A stretch of 64,000 nt of DNA from Leptospira bouyouniensis (GCF_004769525.1 NZ_RQFT01000003.1:876561-940560); one strand, 5' to 3'; positions 45,468 through 54,972 are shown, numbered from the stretch's first letter. A program made the numbers and translations. Notes: generated from the sequence alone by a model not told the origin.

Positions 45468-45914
45468 ATGAAACAATCCCTACTAATACCAATCATCGTT
45501 TTATCTTTACAATGTGCAAAAACTGTACAGGTTAAAAACCAAGATAACCTCTTTGAAAACTGCATGAAAACCTTCCATGATGAAGAGAAGTGTAAAGAGT
45601 TTATGTCGAATTCTGTAAAAGATATCCAATCAGATGAGCAAAGGCGAGATGAAGAACTCGCAAAATTAACTGAAGAACAGTTAGCTGGTTTAAAGTTAAG
45701 AAAGGAAATCAAAGATAAATTACCTGGTAAAAATGGAAACTTTGTAAAAGAGTATCTCGGTGATCCTGACGAAGTAAAACGAGGTGGTGATCGTGAGTAT
45801 TGGATTTACAAACGTCCAGTAAGTAAGTTTGATACTGAGTCATTACCTGATAAAGAAATTACGGTGATTTTCAGAAGATCTTTTGTTGAAAAAGTAGACC
45901 ATAAAAAACCTTAA
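45468..45914 (+). CDS. Small lipoprotein, unrecognised
   Basis: A 148-residue protein with leader MKQSLLIPIIVLSLQC and Cys as the likely lipid site. GGAGG lies five bases before the ATG. The mature part is very charged, with a long helix (SDEQRRDEELAKLTEEQLAG). It then has a domain ending NFVKEYLGDPDEVKRGGDREYWIYKRP, like SmpA/BamE-type small lipoproteins in which a G-x-P-D-x-V turn is conserved. The resemblance is weak. Confidence 0.8.
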   Translation: MKQSLLIPIIVLSLQCAKTVQVKNQDNLFENCMKTFHDEEKCKEFMSNSVKDIQSDEQRRDEELAKLTEEQLAGLKLRKEIKDKLPGKNGNFVKEYLGDPDEVKRGGDREYWIYKRPVSKFDTESLPDKEITVIFRRSFVEKVDHKKP

Positions 45915-45977
45915 ACTTAATGTATTGCTCTAAATTGGAATTAAAAGTAATCTGTTTAGAGGGTTAAAGAAGAAAAT

Positions 45978-46002
45978 AGTCAGGAGAGTTCGTCTCCTGA
46001 CT
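45978..46002. terminator. Terminator between two convergent lipoprotein genes
   Basis: AGTCAGGAGA (45978-45987), loop GTTCG, TCTCCTGACT (45993-46002) is a perfect ten-pair hairpin. On the minus strand it is followed by ATTTTCTTCTTT, so it mainly ends the small Cys-rich lipoprotein gene. Confidence 0.8.
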
Positions 46003-46013
46003 GGTTGAAACTA

Positions 46014-46478
46014 TTAGTAAACCAAGTATCCTTTCAAATCTACTGTTGTACCAGCAGCTGTAGTATACGAGGTATTGCAAGCAGCAAAAACACCAGCAAG
46101 GGCTTGTTGCGCTAGAGCATAAGTGAATTGAGGTAAATTACAAGGTTGAACTGCATCATTCACTTTCTTAAGAACACATTCTTTTAATGCATTCAAATCA
46201 TCAGCTGTTTTACCTTCTAACTTAGTTAATGCACATCCTAATCCTGGGTTGAAGAATTCAGTTCCCCCCACACAAGAGTTAGCTGCAGCGTAAGTTCCTA
46301 AACAGATTCGTTGGACCTCATTGAAGCTATTTGGGTTATTTGCCAAGTAAAGTATGATACTTGGATCATCTTCTTTTTTAGCACCGGACTCTGTGCAACC
46401 TATCATACCAGTTGCAAGAAGGAGCGCCAAAGAGATTCCAATTAAACTTGATTTCAAATTTCTTTTATTCTGATTCAT
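46014..46478 (-). CDS. Small Cys-rich lipoprotein, downstream of the porin
   Basis: The leader LKSSLIGISLALLLATGMIGC ends in the acylated Cys. The mature part has five or more cysteines (RICLG, SCVGG, GCAL, KECVLK, QPCNLP, AACNTS), suggesting disulfides, and ends LKGYLVY. I start at ATG 46478 because GGAG lies six bases upstream; ATG 46484 would overlap that site. It lies ten bases behind the porin stop, so it is cotranscribed with it. I recognise no family. Confidence 0.8.
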   Translation of the reverse strand: MNQNKRNLKSSLIGISLALLLATGMIGCTESGAKKEDDPSIILYLANNPNSFNEVQRICLGTYAAANSCVGGTEFFNPGLGCALTKLEGKTADDLNALKECVLKKVNDAVQPCNLPQFTYALAQQALAGVFAACNTSYTTAAGTTVDLKGYLVY

Positions 46479-46488
46479 TTTCATCTCC

Positions 46489-48003
46489 TTAGAATTTTGC
46501 TACCATACCAACGATGATACCGTTTTGGTGAGACGCAGGTCTTCCAGATGTATCTACGAATTGTTGTCCTGGACCCCAATCTCTTCTTAGATCCACTTTC
46601 ACTTGGAGGTTTTCAGTGAGATCAAATGTCGGAGTGAACGTCAATGTTTTGATTTGACCGTAGTTACTAGTTGCTCTCGCACCAATTGAATCTTGGAATT
46701 TTAGATCATATCGGTTTGTAGGAGTCACAGCAAATAAAGGAGGGTTTACTACGAGTGATCCACCGTAACGTTTGTCATCCAAATACTCAAAACGGAAACC
46801 GAGGGCAAAGAAGTCAGTGAATTGATACTTAGCTTGCACTTGGTAAGTTTGGTAGATTCTTCTAACTCTGTTCTCACGAGAAAGGTTAGTATCAGCAGTC
46901 AAACCAGCAGAAGTTAATTCAGTCGGTAATGCAGGAACAAGTCCTGGTAACGCTGCGTCTAACTTGTTTTTTGTGATTCCACCAGCTTCGTATCCGAACG
47001 CTGCAGTGTTTGTTTGACCTGATCTGTCACCATACGTATAGTCAAAGATTGTTGTTAACTTATCAGTTGGTTTGAAGATTAGAATCAAGTTTTGGATCAT
47101 CCAATGGTCTGTTTTGAAAGCAGATTGTTTTGGAAAAGATGTTCCAGTTGCTTGCTCTAGGTAATACAAACCGTTGTCTTGTCTACCTTTGATGTTATCG
47201 TTAGCTTGTAACGTGTTCCAAACAACTTGAAACTTATCAGGAACCACATCATACTTAACTTGTGTTCCGATTGCTCTTGTTGGGTTTGGACCGTCAGCAT
47301 AAGCGTGCTGTTGAGTGCTAGTAAGACTTGATCCACCAGCCGCATCTCCATAAGGAGCAAGACCTACGTAACCGAATTGTTGTCCGTTTCCAGTGAATCC
47401 TGTTCCTTGAGCGCTGTTATAGAGATAAAGACCTGTAGACAAGCGATCATTGATTTGTAAGTTTGCACGAGCACCTGTGTGAATGAAGGGGATTGTGTTA
47501 AAGAACACATAACCAATCGTATATGCGATGTTATCTTTTGAATCAAGTAACTCCAATCCGATATGAGTTGCCATCTTACCTGCATCAACAGTTAATCCTT
47601 TTAAGACAGGGAAGTAAGCTGAAACATAGGCTTGTTGTAACAATTGCATATTATGAATAGAGTTAGTAGTTTGGTAAGGACGCTCTTGGTACATGTTGTT
47701 CTGTCCATTTTGCATATCCAAACGAAAACCCCAAGGGCTTTCTTTATCCGCTAACTTTTCCATAGAGAGTTTCACAGCATTTACAGCAAATTGTTTGTTG
47801 TAAGTGTGAAATGTTCCTGCTGTATCTTGGGTTGCCCCTTGCCGGTTATTTGATGTATAGTTATAATATACGTCCACATATCCGGAAAAATTTACCAACT
47901 CATACCAAGGCTTATCTTTATCCTTTTTTGCCTGAGCAAAAAGGGAAGCCTGGGAAAATAAGGTAGCAACGATCGTCGCCAATAGAGTGTATTTATTTCT
48001 CAT
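46489..48003 (-). CDS. Outer-membrane beta-barrel porin (BBP2/OmpL-like)
   Basis: A 504-residue outer-membrane protein. A signal peptide (MRNKYTLLATIVATLFSQASLFA) is followed by NFSGYVDVYYNYTSNN, the usual first strand of BBP2-type barrels. Amphipathic strands then alternate to the final VGMVAKF with an aromatic terminal residue. VDAGKMATHIGLELLDSKDN is a typical plug-side loop. AGGAG lies nine bases before the ATG. The channel substrate is not known. The Cys-rich lipoprotein follows in the same operon. Confidence 0.9.
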   Translation of the reverse strand: MRNKYTLLATIVATLFSQASLFAQAKKDKDKPWYELVNFSGYVDVYYNYTSNNRQGATQDTAGTFHTYNKQFAVNAVKLSMEKLADKESPWGFRLDMQNGQNNMYQERPYQTTNSIHNMQLLQQAYVSAYFPVLKGLTVDAGKMATHIGLELLDSKDNIAYTIGYVFFNTIPFIHTGARANLQINDRLSTGLYLYNSAQGTGFTGNGQQFGYVGLAPYGDAAGGSSLTSTQQHAYADGPNPTRAIGTQVKYDVVPDKFQVVWNTLQANDNIKGRQDNGLYYLEQATGTSFPKQSAFKTDHWMIQNLILIFKPTDKLTTIFDYTYGDRSGQTNTAAFGYEAGGITKNKLDAALPGLVPALPTELTSAGLTADTNLSRENRVRRIYQTYQVQAKYQFTDFFALGFRFEYLDDKRYGGSLVVNPPLFAVTPTNRYDLKFQDSIGARATSNYGQIKTLTFTPTFDLTENLQVKVDLRRDWGPGQQFVDTSGRPASHQNGIIVGMVAKF

Positions 48004-48182
48004 TTGCCATTTCTCCTATGTGAACTTGATGTGCAAGTTGTGTACCAGGTTGACATACCAAGTCAGAGGCTTCGTAAGAAAATTCAAAACCATTGGAGTT
48101 TCAAAGGGAAAAAAAGGAAAAAATGGTCAAAAATGATTAAAAAGAGAACAATCTGTCCGGACCAATCGTTACTGAAATTTTT

Positions 48183-49469
48183 TTATTTGGACAAATTGTT
48201 TATAATTTCAGCAGATTGGGCGATTAATTTGTGAAATTCATTTTCTTTAGGCGAATGTAGTACCAATTCTAATAGTAAATGTAACACCTCTCCAAATTTT
48301 GTTTTTGGTAAATTGGGAAAATTTTCACTCAAATGGTTCCCATTCAGGGCCAAATCGGAAAGTAAAAGGGGAGGATTATCATTCCAAATGGAAACAAACC
48401 GGGAAATTTCATCTTCAAATATGGGTTTTAGCTTTTGGAAAAATGTTTCATCCAATGTATATCGAGAATTAAAATGTCGTTTAACGGGCGCTAGATAATT
48501 TTTTTTGATATCGTAAATTGAAAGTGAAGATTTATCGGAATTTTGAATCCATTTTTGTAAAATTTCGAAGAAGAGAAGTGTATCTTTTATATTTTGTCCA
48601 GAAAATTTCAATGAACGCAAATAGGTTTCCAATTCTTTTAAACTTATATCAGGAGAGATTGAATAAAATGCGAAGCAAAGTTGCATTCCCACCAATTCTT
48701 TTGGTATATAATTGAGTTTGTCTAAAATGATTTCATTGGGAGTCAGATCATTTGGCAATGTAGGTAAAAAAACTTGGAATAAATTCTCTTCTGCCAAAAG
48801 TCGAATCATTGCAGAAGGATTTTCACCGAGAAAAGATTTTAAAATCTCATCCTGAAAACGTTCTAAAGATATTTTTTTTGTGATATGTTTTGTGAGTTGG
48901 ATGGCTTTTTTTGTTTCAGGTTCGATTTTAAAATTTAGAGTACTTGCAAATCTTAAAGCCCTTATTGGACGAAGTCCGTCTTCGGTAAATCGCTCTATAG
49001 GATTGCCAATGGTTCGAATGATTTTGTTTTCGATATCAACGAGACCATCATGTTCATCAATCAGTTCACATGACTTAAGGTCGTATGCCAAAGCATTCAT
49101 TGTAAAATCTCTTCGTTTTAAATCTTCATGTAAAGTTGTACCAAACTCAACATGACCTGGCCTTCTTCCATCAACATAATCTTTATCAATTCGATATGTT
49201 GTAATTTCATAGTTTACTTTATCTAATACTACAGTGACAGTGCCATGTTCGATTCCTGTATCGATGACTGTTCTGAATAATTTTTTCACATCTTTGGGTT
49301 CTGCATTTGTTGTAAGATCATATTCCTTTGGTATTTTTTTCATTACCAAATCGCGTACGGAACCACCGACAAGGTAACATTCAAACCCAGCTTTTTTTAA
49401 AGCTGCGTCGATTGTTTCTAAATGTTTTTTATGTGGTGATGGAACTAATGATGAGAGGTCTATTGGCAA
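48183..49469 (-). CDS. cca: CCA tRNA nucleotidyltransferase / poly(A) polymerase family
   Basis: A class II nucleotidyltransferase of 428 residues. CYLVGGSVRDLVMKKIPKEYDLTTNAEP holds the active-site GGSxRD and the DxD-like DLT. RRPGHVEFGTTLHEDLKRRDFTMNALAYD and RPIRALRFAS are the family's template and head regions. The rest is helical, without a clear HD domain. Sequence alone does not separate CCA-adding enzyme from poly(A) polymerase, so the symbol is tentative. It overlaps the Fur-family gene by ten bases. Confidence 0.9.
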   Translation of the reverse strand: MPIDLSSLVPSPHKKHLETIDAALKKAGFECYLVGGSVRDLVMKKIPKEYDLTTNAEPKDVKKLFRTVIDTGIEHGTVTVVLDKVNYEITTYRIDKDYVDGRRPGHVEFGTTLHEDLKRRDFTMNALAYDLKSCELIDEHDGLVDIENKIIRTIGNPIERFTEDGLRPIRALRFASTLNFKIEPETKKAIQLTKHITKKISLERFQDEILKSFLGENPSAMIRLLAEENLFQVFLPTLPNDLTPNEIILDKLNYIPKELVGMQLCFAFYSISPDISLKELETYLRSLKFSGQNIKDTLLFFEILQKWIQNSDKSSLSIYDIKKNYLAPVKRHFNSRYTLDETFFQKLKPIFEDEISRFVSIWNDNPPLLLSDLALNGNHLSENFPNLPKTKFGEVLHLLLELVLHSPKENEFHKLIAQSAEIINNLSK

Positions 49470-49882
49470 TTTCTACATTTGCCTCTAAAAACGATTTCAA
49501 CAGATTCTGTAGTGAATCCTTTTAGTTGTTTTGAAGAAGGCATACCGTTCCATGGATCGTCGATACATTCAATTTTCCCACATACATTGCAAATCAAATG
49601 TCCATGAGCCGCAGAGACAACATGGTTCCCATCCGTTTTTAATTCAAAGTAGGTGACTCGATCTGTAGAATGAAGTGAATTCAAAAGGTTCTTTTCTTCT
49701 AGATCAGATAATGCGCGGTAAATCGTGACTCGGTCCCAGGATTCTTCCTTAGGAAGTTTTTCCATGATTTCTTGGTGGTTGAGTGGTCTAGTTGATCCTT
49801 GTAAAATGGATAAAACTTGTTCTCTATTTTTAGTTACTTTAAGCCCGATTTTTTTGAGTATTTGAGAAGGATCACCAGCCAT
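49460..49882 (-). CDS. Fur-family metalloregulator
   Basis: A 140-residue dimeric repressor. QILKKIGLKVTKNREQVLSILQ and the winged helix VTIYRALSDLEEKNLLNSL are typical. HGHLICNVCGKIECID gives the first Cys pair of the structural zinc site and GKCRNCQ the second. The regulatory metal site cannot be assigned from the sequence; a PerR- or Fur-type role is possible. An inverted repeat 15 bases upstream of the start may be its operator. It heads a coupled pair with the nucleotidyltransferase. Confidence 0.93.
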   Translation of the reverse strand: MAGDPSQILKKIGLKVTKNREQVLSILQGSTRPLNHQEIMEKLPKEESWDRVTIYRALSDLEEKNLLNSLHSTDRVTYFELKTDGNHVVSAAHGHLICNVCGKIECIDDPWNGMPSSKQLKGFTTESVEIVFRGKCRNCQ

Positions 49883-49896
49883 ATAAATTGGTTATC

Positions 49897-49924
49897 TTAG
49901 AATAGGAGAGATTGTCTATTCTAA
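49897..49924. promoter_or_regulatory. Inverted repeat before the Fur-family gene
   Basis: TTAGAATA (49897-49904) and TATTCTAA (49917-49924) are perfect eight-base arms with a 12-base spacer. They lie just upstream of the Fur-family ATG and overlap the last codons of the preceding lipoprotein gene. This resembles a Fur/PerR-type box with unusual spacing; it could also be a weak terminator hairpin. Confidence 0.45.
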
Positions 49925-50278
49925 AATCACGTTGGATTTCCAGATTTCCCAATAACGAATCCCCATTTGCGTGTGAACTTTTAGGAATTCTTCAATTTCT
50001 GCACCTTTGTTTTTTTCGACAATGACAGGAGCAATTCCCAAATCTAACTTCCGACTAATGATCGAATCTATTTCTAGTTTCACTTTTTTGGTAACTTCTG
50101 CACATTCTGTTTCTCTTTCAGAAAGTAGAGATTTGTTTTTCTCACAAAAAATGGCAGATTGAAAAATTGTCCCTTCTTCAAGTAATTGATCCAACTGTTT
50201 AGTCGGAGAAGGTTTACAACCAAATTGATTTAAAAGAATTATCAAAATGGAAATGTAAAATTTTAAACACTTTTTCAT
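49916..50278 (-). CDS. Small lipoprotein, unrecognised
   Basis: A 120-residue protein with leader MKKCLKFYISILIILLNQFGC. The mature part is helical and charged, with a few cysteines (AIFCEKN, TECAEV) and no family I know. Its start overlaps the RNase H stop by four bases, so it is translationally coupled to that gene. Confidence 0.75.
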   Translation of the reverse strand: MKKCLKFYISILIILLNQFGCKPSPTKQLDQLLEEGTIFQSAIFCEKNKSLLSERETECAEVTKKVKLEIDSIISRKLDLGIAPVIVEKNKGAEIEEFLKVHTQMGIRYWEIWKSNVILE

Positions 50279-50688
50279 TCTTTTGAATCTTGTGCCAAAT
50301 TGGCAAGTTGATCCGCCCGTGCATTTTGTTCGCGAGGGATATATTGGATTTCAAAATTTTCAAATGAGTTTTTTAGTTGGTCACATTTTGTTTTAAAGAC
50401 CATTAGGTCTTTATTTTTTACTTTATACTCACCTTTCATTTGTTTAACGACAAGTTCTGAGTCCAATCGAAATTTAATTTTTTTGATATTTCGATTGATA
50501 GCATCTTCCATTCCACGTGAAAGGGCATTCCACTCCGCAACATTATTGGTTGCAGTCCCAATTTTTTCTGAAATAAAATGAAATTCAATACCATCATTGT
50601 TTTGAAAGGAAACACCAATTGCCGCGGGACCGGGATTCCCTCTTGAGCTTCCATCACAATAAACGAAAGTCGTATCTTTTGTGGACAT
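50275..50688 (-). CDS. Ribonuclease HI-type protein
   Basis: A 137-residue RNase H fold. The acidic tetrad is complete: YCDGSSRGNPGPAAIG (Asp), NNVAEWNAL (Glu), KFRLDSELVVKQM (Asp) and QNARADQLANLA (Asp). It has the short basic region of the archaeal/Bacillus YpdQ-like RNase HI group rather than the E. coli handle. It cleaves RNA of RNA:DNA hybrids. I start at ATG 50688 (MSTKDTTFVYCDG); the ATG at 50736 would add 16 residues, and neither start has a ribosome site. Confidence 0.9.
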   Translation of the reverse strand: MSTKDTTFVYCDGSSRGNPGPAAIGVSFQNNDGIEFHFISEKIGTATNNVAEWNALSRGMEDAINRNIKKIKFRLDSELVVKQMKGEYKVKNKDLMVFKTKCDQLKNSFENFEIQYIPREQNARADQLANLAQDSKE

Positions 50689-50790
50689 ATAGCCGACATT
50701 ATTTTCAATGAGATCCTTCCAACCAATCAAAAACATGAACTCATTTGAAAAAAAAATCCTCGAACTTGAATTGAAGAGGACTTTTTTGCG

Positions 50791-50866
50791 GTGGTATGGT
50801 AGTAGGAGCGTATTGGGTGGCGGGTGGATAACCCCACCCAGTCTCGAGTAGGGCGGGGAAGTCTAC
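50791..50866 (-). repeat. Dispersed GC-rich intergenic repeat, copy B (inverted)
   Basis: On the minus strand it reads CCCCGCCC, spacer, GGGTGGGGTTATCCACCC, GCCACCCAAT and a CTACCAC-like end, matching copies at 16000-16061 and 63350-63422. It fills the gap between RNase H and the RlmK-like gene. Confidence 0.8.
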
Positions 50867-50897
50867 GTAAAAATACCCTCGCATAAAGGAATAATAT

Positions 50898-51893
50898 ATG
50901 ACCGAACGAGGCTTAGGTGCCCTCATCATGTTTGAAAATCGCCTACGAAAACTAAAGAAAGAACGTGAAAAATGGGCGAAAAGGGAGAATATCAATTGTT
51001 ACCGAATTTATTCAGAAGACATTCCTCAGGTTCCTTGCATTTTGGATCGATATCCTAACGGTTTGGTGCTATATGATAAAAGTTCATTACGATTCCAAGT
51101 TGAAACAGACCATGAAGCTCGATTAAAAGAGATTGTTCGCATTGTCACAAACGTATTTCAAATCCCTGAAGATCAGTTATTTTTTAAAAAACGTAAAAAA
51201 CAAAAAGGTTCAGACCAATATGAAAAATTATCAATAGAAGGTAATTTTTTTTGGACAAAGGAATCAAATTTAGAATTTCAAATTAATTTAACTGATTACT
51301 TAGATACTGGTTTATTCTTAGACCATCGAATCACAAGATCATGGTTAAAAGAAAAATCAAAAAATAAGTCTGTTTTAAATTTATTCTCCTATACTGGGGC
51401 TTTTTCCGTTTATGCTGCGTCAGGTGGAGCTTCGAAAACAAAAAGTATTGATCTTTCTAAAACATATTGTGATTGGGCATACCGTAATTTAAAACAGAAT
51501 GGATTTGAAAGTCCCAAACATCAAATCATTAATGCTGACATTTTAAAATGGATAGAAGACGAAGCAAAAAATACTAACCGCGAACGATATGATTTAATTT
51601 TCCTAGATCCTCCTACTTTTTCTAACAGTAAAAAAATGTACGAAGAGTGGGACGTTCAAACCAAACACCGAAACCTTCTTTTATTACTCCTCACAAAATT
51701 TTTATCTGATAAGGGAGAGATTTGGTTCTCTACAAATTTTCGAAAATTTAAAATGGAAGTAGAAGATGAGGAATGGAAAGAGAGAGGATATAAATGTATC
51801 AATAAAACCAAAGAATCAATTCCTTTGGACTTTCGAGATGATAAAATACATCAACTTTTTTGTATCGTACCAAATGGAGACGAAACAATTTAA
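50898..51893 (+). CDS. RlmK-like rRNA methyltransferase
   Basis: A 331-residue SAM-dependent methyltransferase. The opening ALIMFENRLRKLKKEREKWAKRENINCYRIYSEDIP is very close to the pattern of the 23S rRNA m7G2069 methyltransferase RlmK (the C-terminal half of E. coli RlmL). VLNLFSYTGAFSVYAASGGA is the SAM loop and LIFLDPPTFSNSKKM the catalytic NPP-like motif. The N-terminal RlmL half (m2G2445) is missing, so it is a stand-alone RlmK. Upstream lies repeat copy B; no ribosome site is obvious. Confidence 0.88.
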   Translation: MTERGLGALIMFENRLRKLKKEREKWAKRENINCYRIYSEDIPQVPCILDRYPNGLVLYDKSSLRFQVETDHEARLKEIVRIVTNVFQIPEDQLFFKKRKKQKGSDQYEKLSIEGNFFWTKESNLEFQINLTDYLDTGLFLDHRITRSWLKEKSKNKSVLNLFSYTGAFSVYAASGGASKTKSIDLSKTYCDWAYRNLKQNGFESPKHQIINADILKWIEDEAKNTNRERYDLIFLDPPTFSNSKKMYEEWDVQTKHRNLLLLLLTKFLSDKGEIWFSTNFRKFKMEVEDEEWKERGYKCINKTKESIPLDFRDDKIHQLFCIVPNGDETI

Positions 51894-51970
51894 AATGGAT
51901 TGATAACTCGCAGAAGTAAGTATAGATATAAAATTAGTATAAAGCTAATGCATCAAATTTACAATGAGTG

Positions 51971-52711
51971 TTATTGATTCACAAATGGATCAATACGTTC
52001 TGCTAAGATTCTACGATTTTCTCCTGATTGTAACGATAAAATTCCTCTCATGATTGCTTGGCGTTCGTTGCTTTCGCGTTTTGCAACTACTTTCAATTGG
52101 TTAGAGATAGGTAGTAGAATTAAATTGGCAAATGAGATTCCATAGAATGTCGCAATGAACGCTGTTGCTATTCCTTGACCAAGAACTTTTGTTCCTCCAT
52201 CTAAATTTTCCAAAACCGTAACAAGACCAAGCACTGTTCCGATAATTCCAATCGTAGGCGAAAAACCTGCAGCAGTTTCAAAAATTTTTGCAGATTTAAA
52301 ATCCAATTTCTCTTTTTCTTCATGTGCTTCCCATAAAATCTCTTCAATGGTTCTTGGATCAGATCCATCTACGATCAACTGGATCCCTTTTTGGAAAAAT
52401 GGATTGTCTAATTTTTTTGATTCATCTTCAAGTGAAAGTAATCCATCTTTTCTCGCTTTCTCCCAAAATCTAAAGAAAACAAGTTTTAGATCGGTTTCTT
52501 TTGTTTTTCGTAAAGCAAAGCGGGTGTCTCTCACTGCTTTTGTGATTTGTGAAATTGAAAAAGACGCAAATGTAGCACCTAACGTTCCACCTACGATGAG
52601 AAACATCGCAGGAATATGGAAAAAGGATCTTAAGGAAGCACCTTCAATTAAAATTGCAACGAAGACAGATAAAATCGCTGCGAATATACCGAGTAGTGTT
52701 GAATGGATCAT
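51971..52711 (-). CDS. motA: Flagellar stator protein MotA
   Basis: The proton- or sodium-driven stator subunit, 246 residues with four membrane helices. MFLIVGGTLGATFASFSISQI is helix 2 and the start of the cytoplasmic loop. AAGFSPTIGIIGTVLGLVTVLENL contains the conserved Pro next to the ion path. The cytoplasmic loop has charged residues for FliG contact. No motB follows, which is unusual since motAB is normally an operon. The gene is the last of a minus-strand pair and overlaps the large membrane protein by four bases. A TolQ/ExbB identity is unlikely given the MotA-type motifs. Confidence 0.9.
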   Translation of the reverse strand: MIHSTLLGIFAAILSVFVAILIEGASLRSFFHIPAMFLIVGGTLGATFASFSISQITKAVRDTRFALRKTKETDLKLVFFRFWEKARKDGLLSLEDESKKLDNPFFQKGIQLIVDGSDPRTIEEILWEAHEEKEKLDFKSAKIFETAAGFSPTIGIIGTVLGLVTVLENLDGGTKVLGQGIATAFIATFYGISFANLILLPISNQLKVVAKRESNERQAIMRGILSLQSGENRRILAERIDPFVNQ

Positions 52712-54891
52712 TGGATTCTTGCCTCTTTTGCATCAGGACGAACGCTGATTCGTCTCAGTGAGTCTTTTTTTTCTAAAATTTCATTTTTTAATCGCTCCCA
52801 AATCACTGAATTTGGGTTTTCTCGTAATCTCGATGCGATGATTGGTTCTACTTCTTTCCAATTTTCTTGGTTCATATATAATCGAACTCTTGCTAGTTCT
52901 AATTCGTTGGCTTGTTCTATATGGTTAGTTGAGCGATAATAACGTTCTAATAATCCCATCGTTTTTAATGCATTATTCCAATCACCTAAAGACTCAAACA
53001 TGGGGATTAAAGAATTCCATGCAAACTCTTGGAATTCAACATCCAAACTCAAATCTTCAAGAATCGGAATGTATTCTGCTTCTGGAGTTGTAAATTTCAA
53101 ACTATTAAATGCTATTCTTAATAAATCAGGTTTTGGTGATTCAAATTTTCTCGCATAAGTTATAGCATCTAAACTTAATTTATTTTGGCCTATCTTGTGA
53201 TAAAACTTTGCATAGGTGGCAAATGACTCATAATAAAGATGTTTAATTTCTATCGCATCTTTCCTTAAGTCTCCGGATGAATATTTTAAAACAGAATCTA
53301 ATACATAAACTACTTCTTGGAAAGATAAGTTATCTAGTTTTTCTGTAAAGTATTTGAGTTTCCAATCATTTGGTAACGTGGACGTAAAATTAATTTTTTG
53401 GTACAAATAGTTCGGATAATAAATGTCAAAATTCCAATAAGATTTTCTACTTAGTAATGAGAGGGCATTGATATGATGGAATTGATTCGTTTTGTTTCTT
53501 GTTGTTATGATTAAGAATGGATGACCTTCCTCACTCAATCGCTCTATGTATGAAATGATTTGAGATTGATTAGAACTCAATCCAAGAACAACAATTTTAT
53601 CTTTTATTTCTGATCTTTTCGGTAAAAAAGGATTGGATTGAAACGGTAAAACAGATTTATAAAATATATATTCTTCTTCATTGAAATTTAAATTGGTGAT
53701 GGCAAAAGGAATGGGATCAAAATTTTCTTTTTTAGAAAACGGAGAATTCGTTCTAATTGTTGGGGGAGAAAAGAAAAATAAAACGATCAAACTTGCTGAA
53801 ACCAACATGATAATACGTGGAGTTCGTATGATATGTTTTTGTAAAATGTATGGATAAACTAAGATAGGAACAAATAACATCGCTGTCAAAGTCCTTAAGC
53901 CCATTGGTAAATTCCAAAAATATAAAAGAAATGAAAGACCTAAATATAAACTTGTCTCCACTCCAATCATTAGATATTCTCTGTATTGAGTTTTGTTTGG
54001 TTTAAAAAAGCCAACAATTGTACCATTAATGATACACAAAGCTATAAAAAAAGAGCTCCAATACGTTTGGTAAATAAAAAAGAAAAAAGAAAATAGTAAG
54101 GCAACTCTTCCAATTAGAAAGACAGCTTTTGTTTCTTTTTTAAGACCACCTAGCAAAGATAATACTCTACCAAATGTTACAGAAAAAGAAATAGAAAGTA
54201 TGAGTGGTATTTTGGGTCCAGGTTGGAAATATAAATGTAAAATACAATATGCGATCAGTAGAGATAAACTTGAACGATAAAATGGAGCAAATAGCGGATG
54301 TTTGCCGATTTTTGATCTGATTTTATAAAATTTACTAGAAATAGGATTTTGTTGGAACAAGGTGCTGAAAAAATAAAATGATAAAAGAATGTAAAGAATC
54401 GCAAGTAATACTTTTATCGAATAGTTTTGGTTTGGTTCAAAAAGAGAATAAAAAGTAAATACGGTAACTCCCAAAGTGAAACTTAAAAATCGAAAGTCTT
54501 TCAATGACCCACCATAAATTCCAATCGAAAACGCAGATAATATCCCTCCAAGTAGGACTAACTCAAAAGAAAATATATAATCGATGAGAAATTCTGAAGT
54601 ATTCCCAAGTAATAACCAAACCACCTGTACAACTGCAAGTGTCAAAAGCGCCAAACTAAAGCTAATTGGGAAATTGTGTTTGTATTTTCTATATATAAAA
54701 CCTGCTGCAAAAAAAAGAGCAATTAACGCTTGTAATATGGGATAAGCGGTATCGGTTCGATCGATAAGTGATAATTCTGATCCAGCGACGTAAAAAAATA
54801 ACGAGAGCACATAGCCGATCGAAAGGCTTAAGCTAAATTCAAGTGAAGGGAAGAGGCCAGTTTCCCAGAATCGTTTCCATTGAGAGTCCAT
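52708..54891 (-). CDS. Large membrane protein with TPR-like C-terminus, unrecognised
   Basis: A 727-residue protein. The first 390 residues hold about 12 membrane helices, and residues 390-727 form a soluble domain. The soluble part includes a Rossmann-like patch (KIVVLGLSSNQSQIISYIERL) and a helical repeat region (LSLDAITYARKFESPKPDLLRI, then DWNNALKTMGLLERYY) that reads as TPR. I recognise no family. Its stop overlaps motA by four bases, so the two are coupled and may act together at the motor or in the envelope. That link is inference. Confidence 0.75.
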   Translation of the reverse strand: MDSQWKRFWETGLFPSLEFSLSLSIGYVLSLFFYVAGSELSLIDRTDTAYPILQALIALFFAAGFIYRKYKHNFPISFSLALLTLAVVQVVWLLLGNTSEFLIDYIFSFELVLLGGILSAFSIGIYGGSLKDFRFLSFTLGVTVFTFYSLFEPNQNYSIKVLLAILYILLSFYFFSTLFQQNPISSKFYKIRSKIGKHPLFAPFYRSSLSLLIAYCILHLYFQPGPKIPLILSISFSVTFGRVLSLLGGLKKETKAVFLIGRVALLFSFFFFIYQTYWSSFFIALCIINGTIVGFFKPNKTQYREYLMIGVETSLYLGLSFLLYFWNLPMGLRTLTAMLFVPILVYPYILQKHIIRTPRIIMLVSASLIVLFFFSPPTIRTNSPFSKKENFDPIPFAITNLNFNEEEYIFYKSVLPFQSNPFLPKRSEIKDKIVVLGLSSNQSQIISYIERLSEEGHPFLIITTRNKTNQFHHINALSLLSRKSYWNFDIYYPNYLYQKINFTSTLPNDWKLKYFTEKLDNLSFQEVVYVLDSVLKYSSGDLRKDAIEIKHLYYESFATYAKFYHKIGQNKLSLDAITYARKFESPKPDLLRIAFNSLKFTTPEAEYIPILEDLSLDVEFQEFAWNSLIPMFESLGDWNNALKTMGLLERYYRSTNHIEQANELELARVRLYMNQENWKEVEPIIASRLRENPNSVIWERLKNEILEKKDSLRRISVRPDAKEARIQ

Positions 54892-54972
54892 AGAATAGCT
54901 ACCAAGGTTGCGATATAGGCATTGTTCGCAAACTAAAGAAAATCTATTTTTATTTGGCGCTGCACAAAATGT

